In this document: positions 1-10,002 of the stretch, piece after piece | Layout of the letters: each line of letters starts with the position of its first letter | How positions within the stretch are numbered: the first letter of the stretch is position 1 | From: Chalciporus piperatus | Taxonomy: Eukaryota > Basidiomycota > Agaricomycetes > Boletales > Boletaceae | DNA: 64,000 nt | Reading direction: 5' to 3' | Assembly (NCBI GenBank): GCA_038093975.1 | Contig: JBBPTG010000083.1 | Coordinates: 1-64,000 of the forward strand | Notes under the pieces: generated by a model | Databases searched by the model: none | What the model was told of the DNA's origin: nothing | What the model saw: only the letters and a program-made list of their open reading frames with translations | Position numbers and translations under genes: made by a program

Positions 1-434
1 TCTCAATGGGGATGTATTGGTATCGACCGGGAGGAGCGGTGATCATCGTCTCGTTAGCTAGAGTGATTAAAGTAGACCGAGTGAAGGCGGTGACCGAGCT
101 GGATCGACTCGGATTCAGACTGCTGGGAAACGCTGAGTTGTACTTGCCGTGTCGAGAGGAATGCTCTCGGTGAAGACGGGCTCGTAGTTGACAGGATTCT
201 GGTACCAGTGTCAGCCATGATGATTGAGGTGGTCAGGTATTCGTCATTGAATGAAGGCAGTGAGAGGTCCGTACCTTGCGCCCTTCGTAGAAACCAATGT
301 GGAATTGATGAAGTGCAGGAGGACGATACCGACGAAATCTCGTGTTCCTCCTGCTCGAGCTTGTTGGGACCACACAATGCAATGCCGGCGACGAGAGCTG
401 ACGATGAGCAAACATTGGGGGTTTTTCTTTGTGT
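1..434. other. No supportable gene at left edge
   Basis: Short overlapping open frames exist on both strands here, but none shows a recognisable domain or a plausible exon chain. The stretch lies directly downstream of the degraded gene at 435-1440 and may be its former 3' flank. Confidence 0.4.
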
Positions 435-1440
435 CTATGGGCATTTCTGGGTCTTGGCAGTTGTGAGATGGACAACAGACTGAATTTCTGTGCTGTTGAT
501 GAGGCAGGTGACTTTGGGGTTGATGAACTTGGCAGTGGGGAGACCTAATACAGGTGTTAATAGGTAAGAGAGGATTGTCGCGTACATCTTGTCCTTCCTG
601 AAGGCAGAGGCGCTGCCGAAGGTACCAAAGACTTGGACAAGGAGAGCAATTGCCGTGGCAAGCTCGACACCGGAGAGGTTGCAGGATGCCTTGACAATGC
701 CTGGCTTCTGTTATGATGTAGTCACAATCACACGGTGGAGACTCACGTCACACTAGACCTGCCGAAGGATAAGCTGAGTACTAAGACTTAACTGCGGTGA
801 AGCAACAAATAGATTAGACTGGGGTCTGTGATAAGTACAGATGGTGGTGGTGGCAGTAGCATTGGAGGTTTTGGCGTTGGTCTCCAGACTGGCGAAATCA
901 AAGGAAAGGCCTGACGATGACGCTGGGTTCACTCTGTATTGTTAAAAATCAGTGATGTCTTGTCAAAAATCAGTGAGAACTTACCCGGTGTCCTCCTGGA
1001 TCCTCTTTTGAACGCCTTCCAGATAGGTTGGGCACTTTGCCTCAAATTCTTGGAGCATCTTCATGTAGTGCTCCCATCTGAATATGGATAGTAAAAATAA
1101 GTGTCGACTACAACTTGAAAAACTATATACCTTGGCCTGAAAACTGTGTTGTTGAACTCTTGAGGTGCCCCATTAATCAAGCCTACAAGGACGCATTCCA
1201 CCTGTGAACTTGAATGTCAGCAATTGAAAATTAAGAGATACGAAACCTACCGCTCGATTTCCCCTTGAGTCCACCAGGTAGTCCGTATGCGGCAGGGACT
1301 GCATAGCATGCCTTTGCCACCAGCTCACCCCGAACCTGTGTAACTCCTCCCCGGGCCTGTACAGATTTTTAGTAGTATGGTAGTACATTGTCATTGAAAG
1401 GAATGGAACTTACATAGTCGATCAACCCTTTCTTGATCTG
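435..1440 (-). pseudogene. Degraded multi-exon protein gene of unknown family, interrupted by an LTR fragment
   Basis: A chain of short coding blocks reads on the minus strand and ends at a TAG at 437-435. The blocks include one with FGVSWWQRHAMQSLPHTDYL (about 1250-1340), one with LINGAPQEFNNTVF (about 1140-1200), one with RWEHYMKMLQEFEAKCPTYL (about 990-1080), and a C-terminal block with VFGTFGSASAFRKDKMYATI (about 530-700). GT-AG introns of 40-60 nt join the first blocks in frame: GCG/GTAGG near 1252, and a donor GTAAGTTC near 983. The chain is broken at 709-840 by a reversed piece of the LTR family described below, so the gene is probably dead. No start codon was identified upstream of 1440, where hairpin repeats begin. 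I do not recognise the family. It looks like an Agaricomycete-specific protein, possibly from a transposon. Confidence 0.5.
709..840 (-). mobile_element. Truncated LTR fragment, family B, reversed
   Basis: The sequence from TGTTATGATG to about 840 is the reverse complement of the 3' third of the LTR at 16052-16505, including the segment around CAGACCCCAGTCTAATC. The fragment begins with the LTR terminus TGTTAT and stops inside the LTR. No second end or target-site duplication was found. It sits between coding blocks of the decayed gene at 435-1440. Confidence 0.7.
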
Positions 1441-1499
1441 GAGGTCATCTTCCAGGGACTTGAGGAGAGAACTGATTCATTGTTTGAGTTCGAGGAGGT

Positions 1500-2620
1500 G
1501 GATGGTGATGGTGATGGGGCAAGCAGCCCGAGCAGTTGTGTGAGATGCACGAACGAGCTCGCCGGCTCGTGAAAAAGCGATGGGGAGCGGTGGAGGGGGT
1601 CTGTGGTGAGTACATGTGGTGGTAGGTGAGTGGAAACTCACCTGATGATGGCGGCGGGGCTGTCGAGCCCTCGCCAGCCGTGTTTTGATGTTGAGTTAGA
1701 GGCCTTGAGTTGGGAGGAGGTGCAGGAGGTGTCGTGAGGTGGCGGCGTGCGCGAACGAGCTCACCGGCTCGTAAAAATGTGGTGGGGAGCTGTGGAGGGG
1801 GTCTGTGGTGAGTAGATGTGGTGGTGGGTAAGTGAAAACTCACCTAGTGAGGCCGGCGGGGCTGTTGAGCCCTCGCCGGCCGTGTTCGAGTGGGTATTGT
1901 AGGTGGGAGGTGATGGTTGGGCACGAGCAGCTATGCTCGAGGTAAGTGGATGTGGTGGTGGGGGAGTGGAAACTCACCTAGTAAGGCCGGCGGGGCTGTT
2001 GAGCCCTCGCCGGCCTGGGCGCAGGGGCAGCACGTTTGTTTGAGCGGGTGGAGGTTGCTAAAACTTGGTTGGGTGTGAAAGAAAAGAACGGGAGAGAAGA
2101 AAAAAACTCATCTTGGGTAGAAACACGTGTGTGATGAAGTTGAAGGCTGTGGGAACGGTGGATAAGCAGACAAGTGGCAGAAACACACTCTTGTTCTCCA
2201 AATAGTCCCAAGACATCCACGGACGAGACCGCCGCGACAACCACAGCGAATGCGTCCGTTGACGCCAACGCGAACGGAAATGTGGACAGGAACGGAAATG
2301 TGGACAGGAACTCACCTACTAACGATCACCAGAGCACGTTGCTCGAGGGGGAGAGAAACAGGTCGAGCAGCACGAGCGATGAGCTTAATGCTCGCAGAGA
2401 TCACACATCGAGAGTGTCTACATCAGGAAAAGGTCGGGTCTCTGTCGCACACTGCTGTTTTGTAAGTCCGCCCTGCCTGACTTCGCAACTGAGAAACTCA
2501 CACCACTCTTCCAACACCCTGCACCATAATATTGTCTCGAATGAGCCCGGTGAGCGGCTAGGTTCAAGGTCGAGGTGAGTGGATGTGGGATTGTACTTAC
2601 CTCGTGATGCCGGCGGGGCT
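1500..2620 (+). repeat. Tandem, hairpin-bearing dispersed repeat (left cluster)
   Basis: Units of roughly 140-190 bp recur here. Each carries a GTGGTGAGTNGATGTGGTGG-like stretch, then a hairpin GGTGAGTggaaACTCACC (1625-1642, with variants near 1828 and 1965). A second hairpin follows, with inner arms GGGCT/AGCCC around loop GTTG and outer arms GCCGGC/GCCGGC (near 1650, 1851-1881 and 1985-2014). The last unit ends at 2620 where a separate element interrupts it, and its other half resumes at 3195. Long minus-strand open frames across this block are by-products of the GC-rich repeat. The same unit occurs at 20090-20480. Confidence 0.75.
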
Positions 2621-2621
2621 A

Positions 2622-3192
2622 CATCAGGAAAACGCTTTTTTGCTACACTCTATTACTACACATTTTCCCACACTTGTAACTACACATTTAGTACACTTTT
2701 TTGTACACTTTAGCTACACTCCATCACTACACATTTTCCCACACCATTGACTACACTTTTAGTACGCTTTTTTGCTACACTCTATTACTACACATTTTCC
2801 CACACTTGTAACTACACTTTTAGTACGCTTTTTGTACACTTTAGTTACACTCCATCACTACACATTTTCCCACACCATTGACTACACTTTTAGTACGCTT
2901 TTTTGCTACACTTTGCTACACTTTTCACTACACTTACTACACTTTTGCTACACTCAGTTTTCCACCCTTTGGACTACTTATACCTTCAGAAAAGTTGAGT
3001 ATAATTATCATGAATTATATGAAATATCATGAAATATCTGATAATATACTCTCAAGGGTGGTCAGCCACTTGTAACTGACACAAAATTTCCTGATAATAT
3101 GAGAAATTACATGATATTTTCGAAAAAAAACACGGTTTTTCAGTAATTTTCTACTATTCTATACAATTATCTAGGGGAGGGTTTTCCTGATG
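2622..3192. mobile_element. Short TIR element (MITE-like) with TA target duplication
   Basis: The element begins CATCAGGAAAAC and ends GTTTTCCTGATG, a 12-bp perfect terminal inverted repeat, and is flanked by TA on both sides (2620-2621 and 3193-3194). It has no coding potential. The left half is a TACACTTTT-type array (about 2640-2960) and the right half is AT-rich. It interrupts the GGGCT-loop-AGCCC hairpin of the surrounding repeat. TA duplication is typical of Tc1/mariner-type MITEs, but the terminus is not one I can assign to a named family. Confidence 0.7.
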
Positions 3193-3194
3193 TA

Positions 3195-3520
3195 TTGAGC
3201 CCACGCCGGCCGTGTTTGAGGTCTCCGAGTCGAGGATGATGCTGGTGGTGAGGTGCCAGTGGAAGGTGCTGGTGATGAGGTGGAAGGGCAAACAGCCCGA
3301 GCGGCTGTTTACAGCTGTGAACGAGGTGAGTGGATGGGGTGGTAGGCAAGTACAAACTTACCTTGAGTGCCGGCAGGGCTGTTGAGCCCACGCCAGCTTT
3401 GTTTTTGAGTCGAGTGAGGTGCCAGTGGTGGTAGGTGGTGAGAGAACAAGTCGAAAATGACACCGCAAGTTCAATGTCGTCATGTGACCTGCTCGCGCGG
3501 ATTTTTGACAAGTCCAACCA
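3195..3520 (+). repeat. Hairpin repeat, right part of left cluster
   Basis: Continues the unit broken at 2620 (TTGAGCCC then CGCCGGC). It contains one further unit around 3340-3395, with a degenerate first hairpin and GGGCT-GTTG-AGCCC intact. At about 3462-3530 it carries a segment, including ATGTGACCTGCTCGCG, that recurs nearly unchanged at about 20550-20615, again directly before a TACACTTTT array. Confidence 0.7.
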
Positions 3521-4150
3521 TTAGGGAAATGAGACTACACTTTATTAGGGAAATGAGACTACACTTTATTAGGCAATTTAGTACACTTTTGTACCCACTT
3601 TGCTACACTTTTAAGTACACTTTAGTACACTTTTTTGTACACTTTGGCTACACTCAATTACTACACACTCTGCTACACTTTTGCTACACTAATTCCTATA
3701 CACTCTGCTACACTTTTGACTACAGTTTTACTACACTTTTTGTACACTTTTTGTACACTCAATCCCTATACCTTTACAACACTTTTGACTACACTTTTAA
3801 TACGTTTTTTGTACACTTTACTACACTAATCAAAACACTCTTTCCCACACTTTTGACTACTGTTTTACTACGCTTTTTATACACTTTTGCTACACTAATT
3901 CCTATACACTTTCCCACACTTTTGACTATAGTTTTACTACACTTTTTTGTACACTTTGACTACAGTCCATCCTAATGTACTTGACTACACTCTTGACTAC
4001 ACTTTTAGTACACTTTTTTGTACACTTTACTATACTCAATCCTAACACACATTTCCATGAATAATCATACAATGTCACTAATATCAACAAATTCGAAGAA
4101 TACAAGGAATTCTGTGAAATTTTGACAAATATCATCTAATACACATCCTG
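3521..4150. repeat. TACACTTTT minisatellite-like array and AT-rich tail
   Basis: From 3535 to about 4045 the sequence is an irregular array of 10-13 bp words such as TACACTTTT, TGTACACTTT and CTACACTC. The array is followed by AT-rich sequence with short direct repeats to about 4150. The same order (joining segment, array, AT-rich tail) occurs at 20550-21320. It is non-coding; frames such as 3457-3975 merely translate the array. Confidence 0.75.
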
Positions 4151-4462
4151 GGAGGTTCAAGTATTTATCACAAATTTCGGGCTAGAGATGTCAGGAGAAA
4201 GAAAGGAAGGATGTAGACTAGGAGAAAGTATGGAATAGGCTTTGCGTGTGATAGAGAGTGTGTGAGACAGTCCTTCCTTTGGTGGGCTGGGCGCAGTCAG
4301 AACGAAGCCCAAAAGGCTCGGCGGTCCGACTGACCAGGGTGTGCTGACAGCTGGAGTGGGAGAACTCCAGCCCAAACCGTAGGCAGGCGAAGCCGCGGTG
4401 TGCGGGACGGAAGCGAGATGGCACACCAACCCACCCGGCGGAAGGTGAATCTGACGAAGGGA

Positions 4463-5539
4463 CTAGGTATTAGAAAGGAGAGAAGAGGATGAGGAAAGAG
4501 GAGAGATATTTTCTATGTGCAGGGGGGCAAGGAGTTCCAGAGAATGCCAATAGCGAAGAAAGGTGTCCGATGACCAACAGCCTAAGGATTTGACGACATC
4601 AGGAGGGACTTCGGAAAGTAGGAGTTCGGTTGTACCACCGATGCGAAATGAGTGGCCAATTGAGGATGGAATGCCAAACTGGAGCCAGATGGCATTGCAG
4701 CGTAAGAGGAGTTTTTTCTTGGTGAGGCAACGCCAGCCTCGAGGGGAGTGGTATGAAAAGAGTGGTATGTTTTGGGGAGGTTTGTTGATGTGAAGGTGGG
4801 AGGCGAGCGCGGAAATTGGGTCTGAATTGTCGGATTGGCGACAGCTGCAGACATCGTCGCCTCTGGATTTCGTGACCTTTGTGAAAGGCAAGTGGAGAAT
4901 ACGAGAGCCATTTGAGTTGAATGGAGGTTGGAGGTGGTGTACGCAGGCGATTTTTGCGGCGATGAAAGAAGTTTCTCACTGCGACAGGATTTCGCCTAGG
5001 CGAAGTTGACCCCACATTGCGCAAGATGCGGTGGCGAGGCAACATGCGTCAAAAGGGTCCGTGGGGGAGAAATGTGAGGCCAGGAGAGATAGCATGCGTC
5101 TGGTGATGGGAGGGCGGGGTGGACGTCTTGAAGGAGATGGCGTGAGGTTCTCGACGCCGTGAAGGACATAGTAGCGAAGACGGGCACCGCCAAGCCAGGG
5201 AGCATTATTGTAAATGTGCCAGGCTTTCAATGCTGCCATCTGGGGTTTGACGGTGGTGCCCACAATAGAACAGACCTTCGAGGATGCAGAACCACATAAG
5301 AGATCCTCGTTGGCGGGAAGGCGAAGATGTTTAGAGATGTTCTCTGAGTCACAGAATGAATGGAATTGGGCGACTACACCGCGGTATTTTGAAAGGGTGG
5401 AATCAGCCCAAGCGTGGTTAAATGTGAATTGAACACGAGCGCGAGAAGAGAACGATAGAGGTGTGGGGTTGGTGTTCGAGGAATAAAAGGAGATAACCGA
5501 GATGAATTCGTGAGCGAGATTAGAGAGAGCTAGATCCAT
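4463..5539 (-). pseudogene. DIRS tyrosine recombinase with one internal stop
   Basis: The frame starting MDLALSNLAHEF (5539) has a core-binding-type helical region with AWADSTLSKYRGVVAQF. It continues through a TGA at 4978-4976 into the catalytic part. That part carries HSFRIGGTTELL (the HxxR box), then VKSLGCWSSDTFLRYW, which supplies the conserved H/W position and the nucleophilic Tyr. This is the strand-transfer enzyme DIRS elements use in place of a DDE integrase. The single TGA falls inside the domain. The codon after the interruption stays in the same frame, so a one-base change explains it. Confidence 0.8.
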
Positions 5540-5740
5540 GATGTGAGCGCGAGAGAGAGCCGGCGACGAATGGTATGCTGCAATCTAAATAATCTTTTGG
5601 AGGAAAATAATCATTGAATGCATAATAATTGGACAGCAGTGACTACGCAAGGCATGCAGTTACACGAGAGATACTAGGTTTGTCAGGTAAAAGGGAAGTG
5701 GAGGCGGACGGGTGAAACGAGCTTTCGACGGGAAGACACC

Positions 5741-7425
5741 TCAAGAGATCGAGACAGAGCTGTTGTCTTCTGACCTTACCCAAGAGACTGTGAGCCAAAT
5801 GCCATGTTCACGAAAGGAAGATACGATGTGATGAAGAATGAAATTTTGAGCTGAGTTGCGAGAGCGCCCTGACTTGAGTGCCCCGACGACTCCTTGGTTG
5901 TCCGAGTGGAAGATCAGGTGGCAGTTGCGAAAGCCGGCGTGGATGAGGGTACGAAGACCGAGGTCAATTGCTACCATCTCCGCCCAGCCGATGTCTCAGC
6001 TGTCCTGTTTCCAACTGTCTAGCAGCTTCCAAGCGAGCCAGTGACCATCAAGAATCAAGCCTATACCGAAAGAGGTTGAAGCGTCGACAAAAATAGAGTT
6101 AGGAAGTGGATCAGGGGGAACCGAGATCTTGGTGCCGCACCAATCAGCGTTGAGCTGAGAGCGCCACCAGTCGATGTCTGCCAGAGCGGGCGAGGGAATG
6201 TGATGTTTGATGAGAGAATTTGACGATTTGAAAGACGCTGCGAAGCGATAGAGAGATGGAAGCCGTGAGCGGCCGTCAAAAAGTACGAGAGTGCAATGTT
6301 GCAGACAGCCTAAAACGCCCTGACAATCTTTGAGGGTGACGAAAGCGCCTGCAACCCAAGGTTTGAGGTGTGACAAGTATTTAGACTGTTTCTTGAGAGG
6401 AATGGAAACTGACTTGTTGACGAGGTCCCAATCGAAGCCGAGGTAAGGGAATGTGAAAGCAAAGGGAATGTGCTTGCTGGGGGACCAAGGCCAGCCGAGT
6501 TCTTCTGCAATGTTGAAAATGAGAGATTCGTCGAAAGAATAGTGGCTTCTACGTCGATGACGGAGGCTTGCGAGCCCGGAGGGGCTGTCACCACACGAAT
6601 CCAGCAGTCGCTGAAGGTGCCCCAATCATATTCAAAGAGAGCCGAGTCGATCATGGAGTTAACGGAGGGAAAGGCGACGTTGCGAGGAAAGGAGTGGTCC
6701 TGAATCAAGCGAAATTTGGAAGAGCCGGGTTTAGGGATTACCCCAAGCGGGCTGATACGGAACGGGCCAATGATACTTTCAAGACGCAAAGGGGAAAAGG
6801 GACCAGTGTAACGATGTGCGCGAACCTCGGTTTCAATGTATTCTGTGAGGAAATCTAGGTGGTCGAGGGCCGATCTGTGGTTTGGAGGTATGAGAGAAGA
6901 AGATAGAGAATAGGAATCAGGAACGCCAATGTGCCAACCGAAACGGATGCCTTCCAGAACATCTGCAAACTGCGAGAGCGAGCCAGCCACTGAAAGTAAC
7001 TCCTTCCATTTCTGCCAGCGAAATGGAGTGATTATCGGAAGGAAACCGCTAGAGGCTGCAATCCTGCGCAGAGTATGCGGATCCGCAACGGGAGCAAGCG
7101 TGTTTCCTCGAGCAGGAGGAATCGGAGCAGCCGTGTCCGTTCCAACGGAAACATACCTGCTCACCCGAAGCTGTCTGCCACAGCCCATTGGCGTAGGTGA
7201 TGTATTTTGTGGCAGTGGTTTTGCAGGTGCGATTGATGCAGGAAAGGCTCCCGCAGAAGATGCAACGAAATTTGCTGGTGGCACCTCAAGGATCACGAGA
7301 AGTTGGATGTAGAAGATGAGGGGGCGGAAGCGGACGAAAAGGAGGAGCTTGACGTGGAGATCGAAGCTTGAGTATAAGGGAGAGGTAGAGCAATAGAGGA
7401 GTTCGAGCCTCTAATCCTGGCACCG
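5741..7425 (-). pseudogene. DIRS reverse transcriptase-RNase H, deleted in the catalytic core
   Basis: The 5' part (to about 6545) contains the RT signature GPFRISPLGVIPKPGSSKFR and reaches IDVEA, the palm strand with the first catalytic Asp. The next bases switch frame and continue with ELGWPWSPSK and YLGFDWD, which lie downstream of the second catalytic motif. About 80 codons expected between them, including the VDD/YxDD-type motif, are missing, with the junction near 6540-6550. The RNase H part follows (FVDASTSFGIGL near 6100; FHSDNQGVVGALKSG near 5890). TGA stops at 5998-5996 and 5743-5741 interrupt an otherwise continuous frame. Both sit where CGA (Arg) would restore reading, consistent with CpG deamination. 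The protein cannot be catalytically active. Confidence 0.85.
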
Positions 7426-7982
7426 TCAAAAACCTGGGCCCAGACCTTCGATTGCCATTCCGCCGGGTTGAACGAGGTGTTGGATACATATTGGCGACGA
7501 ACGAATATGTTGTATTGAAGGTAAAGAGAAAAATTCTCGAAGAAATCTATGTGAGCGAAGATGCCCGCGAAGTGTTTCTCCCATGCGGCCGCTATCTCTT
7601 CGCCGTAGTGGGGAAGGTACTTGCGAATGCAAGCGATGAGGCGTGGATGGGTGTGAAGCCATTCCTGGAGCAACATCAAGGGTTCATCTTTTTCGTTGAG
7701 CTTAGGGGGAATTATTCTAAGGCCGCCCTCGCCAATGGCTACATTCTGGTAAGCGTCATCTTTCGCGGAAGAGATAGAGGCAAGGAGGGCCTGTGTGGAG
7801 AGAGCGTTGAGCGGAATGTACGTGGACCAATTTGCCTTCATGATGGATATGACCTTGGAGGGAAAGCCAAGGTCGTGACTGTCGAGAAGAACCGGATTCA
7901 CGGGAATCAACCGCACCACCGTGGACGCGATGGGCGCTAGTTGGAACCCAGGGAGTAGAGAGCGGGCGTTGGGATCAAGCAA
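7293..7982 (-). CDS. DIRS gag-like ORF (229 aa)
   Basis: This 229-residue open frame lies at the 5' position of the DIRS element. It has no zinc knuckle. Residues about 120-180 are helical and rich in aromatic and charged residues, and the C-terminal 35 residues are Ser/Ala-rich. It closes with TGA at 7295-7293, while the RT frame (minus 1 relative to it) is open from about 7425, so the two overlap by roughly 130 nt. Such an overlap could be a programmed frameshift or simple decay, and one copy cannot decide. The frame starts at the TTG/CTG region near 7982 and contains internal ATGs; the true start is uncertain. Assignment as gag rests on position. Confidence 0.55.
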   Translation of the reverse strand: MLDPNARSLLPGFQLAPIASTVVRLIPVNPVLLDSHDLGFPSKVISIMKANWSTYIPLNALSTQALLASISSAKDDAYQNVAIGEGGLRIIPPKLNEKDEPLMLLQEWLHTHPRLIACIRKYLPHYGEEIAAAWEKHFAGIFAHIDFFENFSLYLQYNIFVRRQYVSNTSFNPAEWQSKVWAQVFDGARIRGSNSSIALPLPYTQASISTSSSSFSSASAPSSSTSNFS

Positions 7983-8210
7983 GTCTTAAGACAGGTAGCG
8001 TCAGCAAATGTAAAATAAAACGTGCATATATGCAGGTAGTAGGAGGTGGCATAGTGTAATCACGGGTGAGGTAATAAGGGACATGACGAATGGTATGACG
8101 GGTAAATGGTGAAATGGGATATCGTAAAAAACATCTATGGAGGTGTGGAAGAGGCATGTAACGAGGTGTAGGTGAGGAGCGTGGAGAAACACGCGGGGCG
8201 TGCCATTCCC

Positions 8211-9341
8211 TACTCACCGCTGCCAGAGACGAAGCACTTGCCTCACACGAACTTGCCAGACAAGTGATGGCTGCACGAACTCGACAAAAATTCAAACCAT
8301 TCGCCAAAGGAGATAAGGTCTGGCTAGAGGCAAGAAACCTTAAACAATCTCTTACCTCTCTAAAATTCGCCCCGAAATGTGAGGGACCCTTTACCAGTAC
8401 CCAGGTCCTGTCTCCGCTATCCTAGTATAGACTCTGCCTCCCACAAACGTGGAAAATCCATCCCGTGTGCCATGCTTCTCTCTTATCGCCCTATCGCAAA
8501 CACCCTGTTCACAGACCAAACTTCCCGGCTCCACCACCTGACCTGATAGAAGGCAAAGAAGAATATGAAATTGAAAAGATTATCCGACACTGAGGTTCTT
8601 CCGGACATCACTTGTACCTGGTCTGTTGGAAGGGATACTCTGCTGACGAAGATCACTGGCTCAAACAAGCAGACTTTACCCACACCAAGAACATCCTGGA
8701 AAACTATAGGGAGGCTCACCCGTCTGCCTTCCCTTCTTCCTCAAAATCCCCATCTTCTGCCAAACGCAGAACTCACCACTGAAACTATGTCCACTCCTAC
8801 TCCCCCTTCATCTACTACCATGTCCACTATTTCTTCCTTGTCCCGGTCTTCTTCTTTGCCTACTTATCCCTCTGGTTTACCTATTCTTTCTTTACCTGTT
8901 CAACCTACTTGTCCTACCTCTTCAGAACCTGTTAGCCCAACCGTCGCTGAAGCCGGCTGGAACACCACTGGTCATCCAGTAAACTCCGTTGGTTGGCCAG
9001 TCTTGCAAGAAGACCAGGATATCCCTACTCATGTCGCCACTATTCCCACTACCAGAGTCATGCCCATTGAGTTACCACTCACCGCTCATTGTCTTCGTGA
9101 CGAATTAATGGACAATGCCATCATAGACCGTATGTCCCAGTTCCTACTTGACTCCTGCCTCTCCATACCCATCTGTGCTCACCTTGACCTGAGATCACCC
9201 CTTTTTGCCCTCTACCGCGCCTACTTGCAAGCGTCTCATCTTACCAACCTTCTCCCTTCTCTGACAGTGGTTTATCAAGCCAATTCGGAAGCCACTACCC
9301 TCCGCAATATCCATGGAGATCTAATTGCCAACCTCAGCATC
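8211..9341 (+). pseudogene. Gypsy family A, copy 1: 3' end of pol and accessory ORF
   Basis: This is a diverged duplicate of 11780-12905. It covers the integrase C-terminus (from about 8211), the chromodomain region (LYLVxWKGY-like, about 8600-8650) and the first two thirds of the 3' accessory ORF, which starts at ATG 8787. The pol frame has stops (TAG in the stretch near 8424, and TGA at 8591-8593). The TGA just before the chromodomain is at the same place as in copy 2. The accessory frame remains open until homology stops abruptly at 9341. It has no 5' LTR and no gag, so it is a truncated or recombined copy. Confidence 0.75.
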
Positions 9342-9532
9342 GCTGTTACGGTGTGCCAGGTAGACCCAAACGTAGACCCGGTTGGAACAAGGAGAGAGCT
9401 TGCTGGGATGTCCAGACAAGACTCAAGCACTCACTCAAGAGTAGAGCGACGACTCAGGGATCCTAGGCAAGATCTAGCAACAAGGAATGGATTGCATAGA
9501 GAGCTTGGACACTAGGAAAGAGAGAGATAGCT
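9342..9532 (-). mobile_element. Reversed fragment of a related LTR (tentative)
   Basis: The 191 bp between copy 1 and the LTR at 9533 begin TGTTACGGTGTGCC. This resembles the reverse complement of the 3' end of the family A LTR (TGTTACGCTTGTACCGGG), including a following CGTAGAC. Similarity is clear only over about 35 bp; the remainder is unassigned. I read it as part of an inverted LTR from a sister family. Confidence 0.35.
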
Positions 9533-10002
9533 TGTTACGATTCCCCATTCTTTCCTTTTCCTTACCTTGTACTAAGTCCTAGTTGCTGGTTCGAGTCCCG
9601 CCTAGGCCTCTCATTTCTTACTTTGTGTTAGTCAGCGAATGTTCTCTCTTGTTCTTTCGACTTCTATACTTCGTCATCGCTGACTCGTACGATTACTGAG
9701 CATGACTCATTCTTATTCGTCATAGCTCATTCTTACTCATTCCGGTCTCTTCTATGCTTACCCTTAACTTGTTCCTTTAGCTATATAAACCCTCGAAGTT
9801 CCTCCTGTAACCTTAAGTTAGACCTACGCAATCTAACCTGGTCATTCCTTGTTCCCCTTGAACCCTCTGAGAGTCACTGTCCCACTCTTGAACAGACGCT
9901 AGGCCTTAACGTGGACATCCCATCGTTAGGCTACCCTTGAAATCCTTGTCTTTGACTAGGCTTTTGCGTCTACGCTTTCACCTACCCGGTACAAGCGTAA
10001 CA
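9533..10002 (+). mobile_element. Gypsy family A LTR (left of copy 2)
   Basis: This 470-bp LTR starts TGTTACGATT and ends CAAGCGTAACA, so the termini TGTTAC/GTAACA are inverted. It is collinear over its full length with the LTRs at 13554-14023 and 30483-30955. It contains GGTTCGAGTCC near 9590 and a TATATAAACCC box near 9783. The five bases on its left do not match those on the right of the LTR at 14023, so the pair is not a clean single insertion. Confidence 0.9.

Larger units (their letters stand above)
4151..8200 (-). mobile_element. DIRS-type tyrosine-recombinase retrotransposon, decayed
   Basis: Three linked coding blocks on the minus strand, in the order gag-like, reverse transcriptase/RNase H, tyrosine recombinase, identify a DIRS element. 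They are annotated separately below. The non-coding ends (4151-4460 and 7983-8200) were searched for the inverted terminal repeats and internal complementary region of DIRS elements, but none could be delimited by eye, so the outer limits are approximate. Three in-frame TGA stops and an internal deletion show it is not autonomous. The right end abuts a gypsy fragment at about 8211. Confidence 0.8.

Noticed and set aside
1445..1843. 132-residue minus-strand frame rich in Pro/His/Thr
   Set aside because: It translates the hairpin repeat; the same repeat at 20 kb has a different open frame.
3457..3975. 172-residue plus-strand frame full of Phe, Leu, Tyr and Thr, looking like a membrane protein
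   Set aside because: It is a translation of the TACACTTTT array; hydrophobicity comes from the repeat itself.
9570..9610. tRNA gene in the gypsy LTR
   Set aside because: Only a T-arm-like 3' portion is present; D-arm and anticodon arm are missing. Kept only as a B-box observation.
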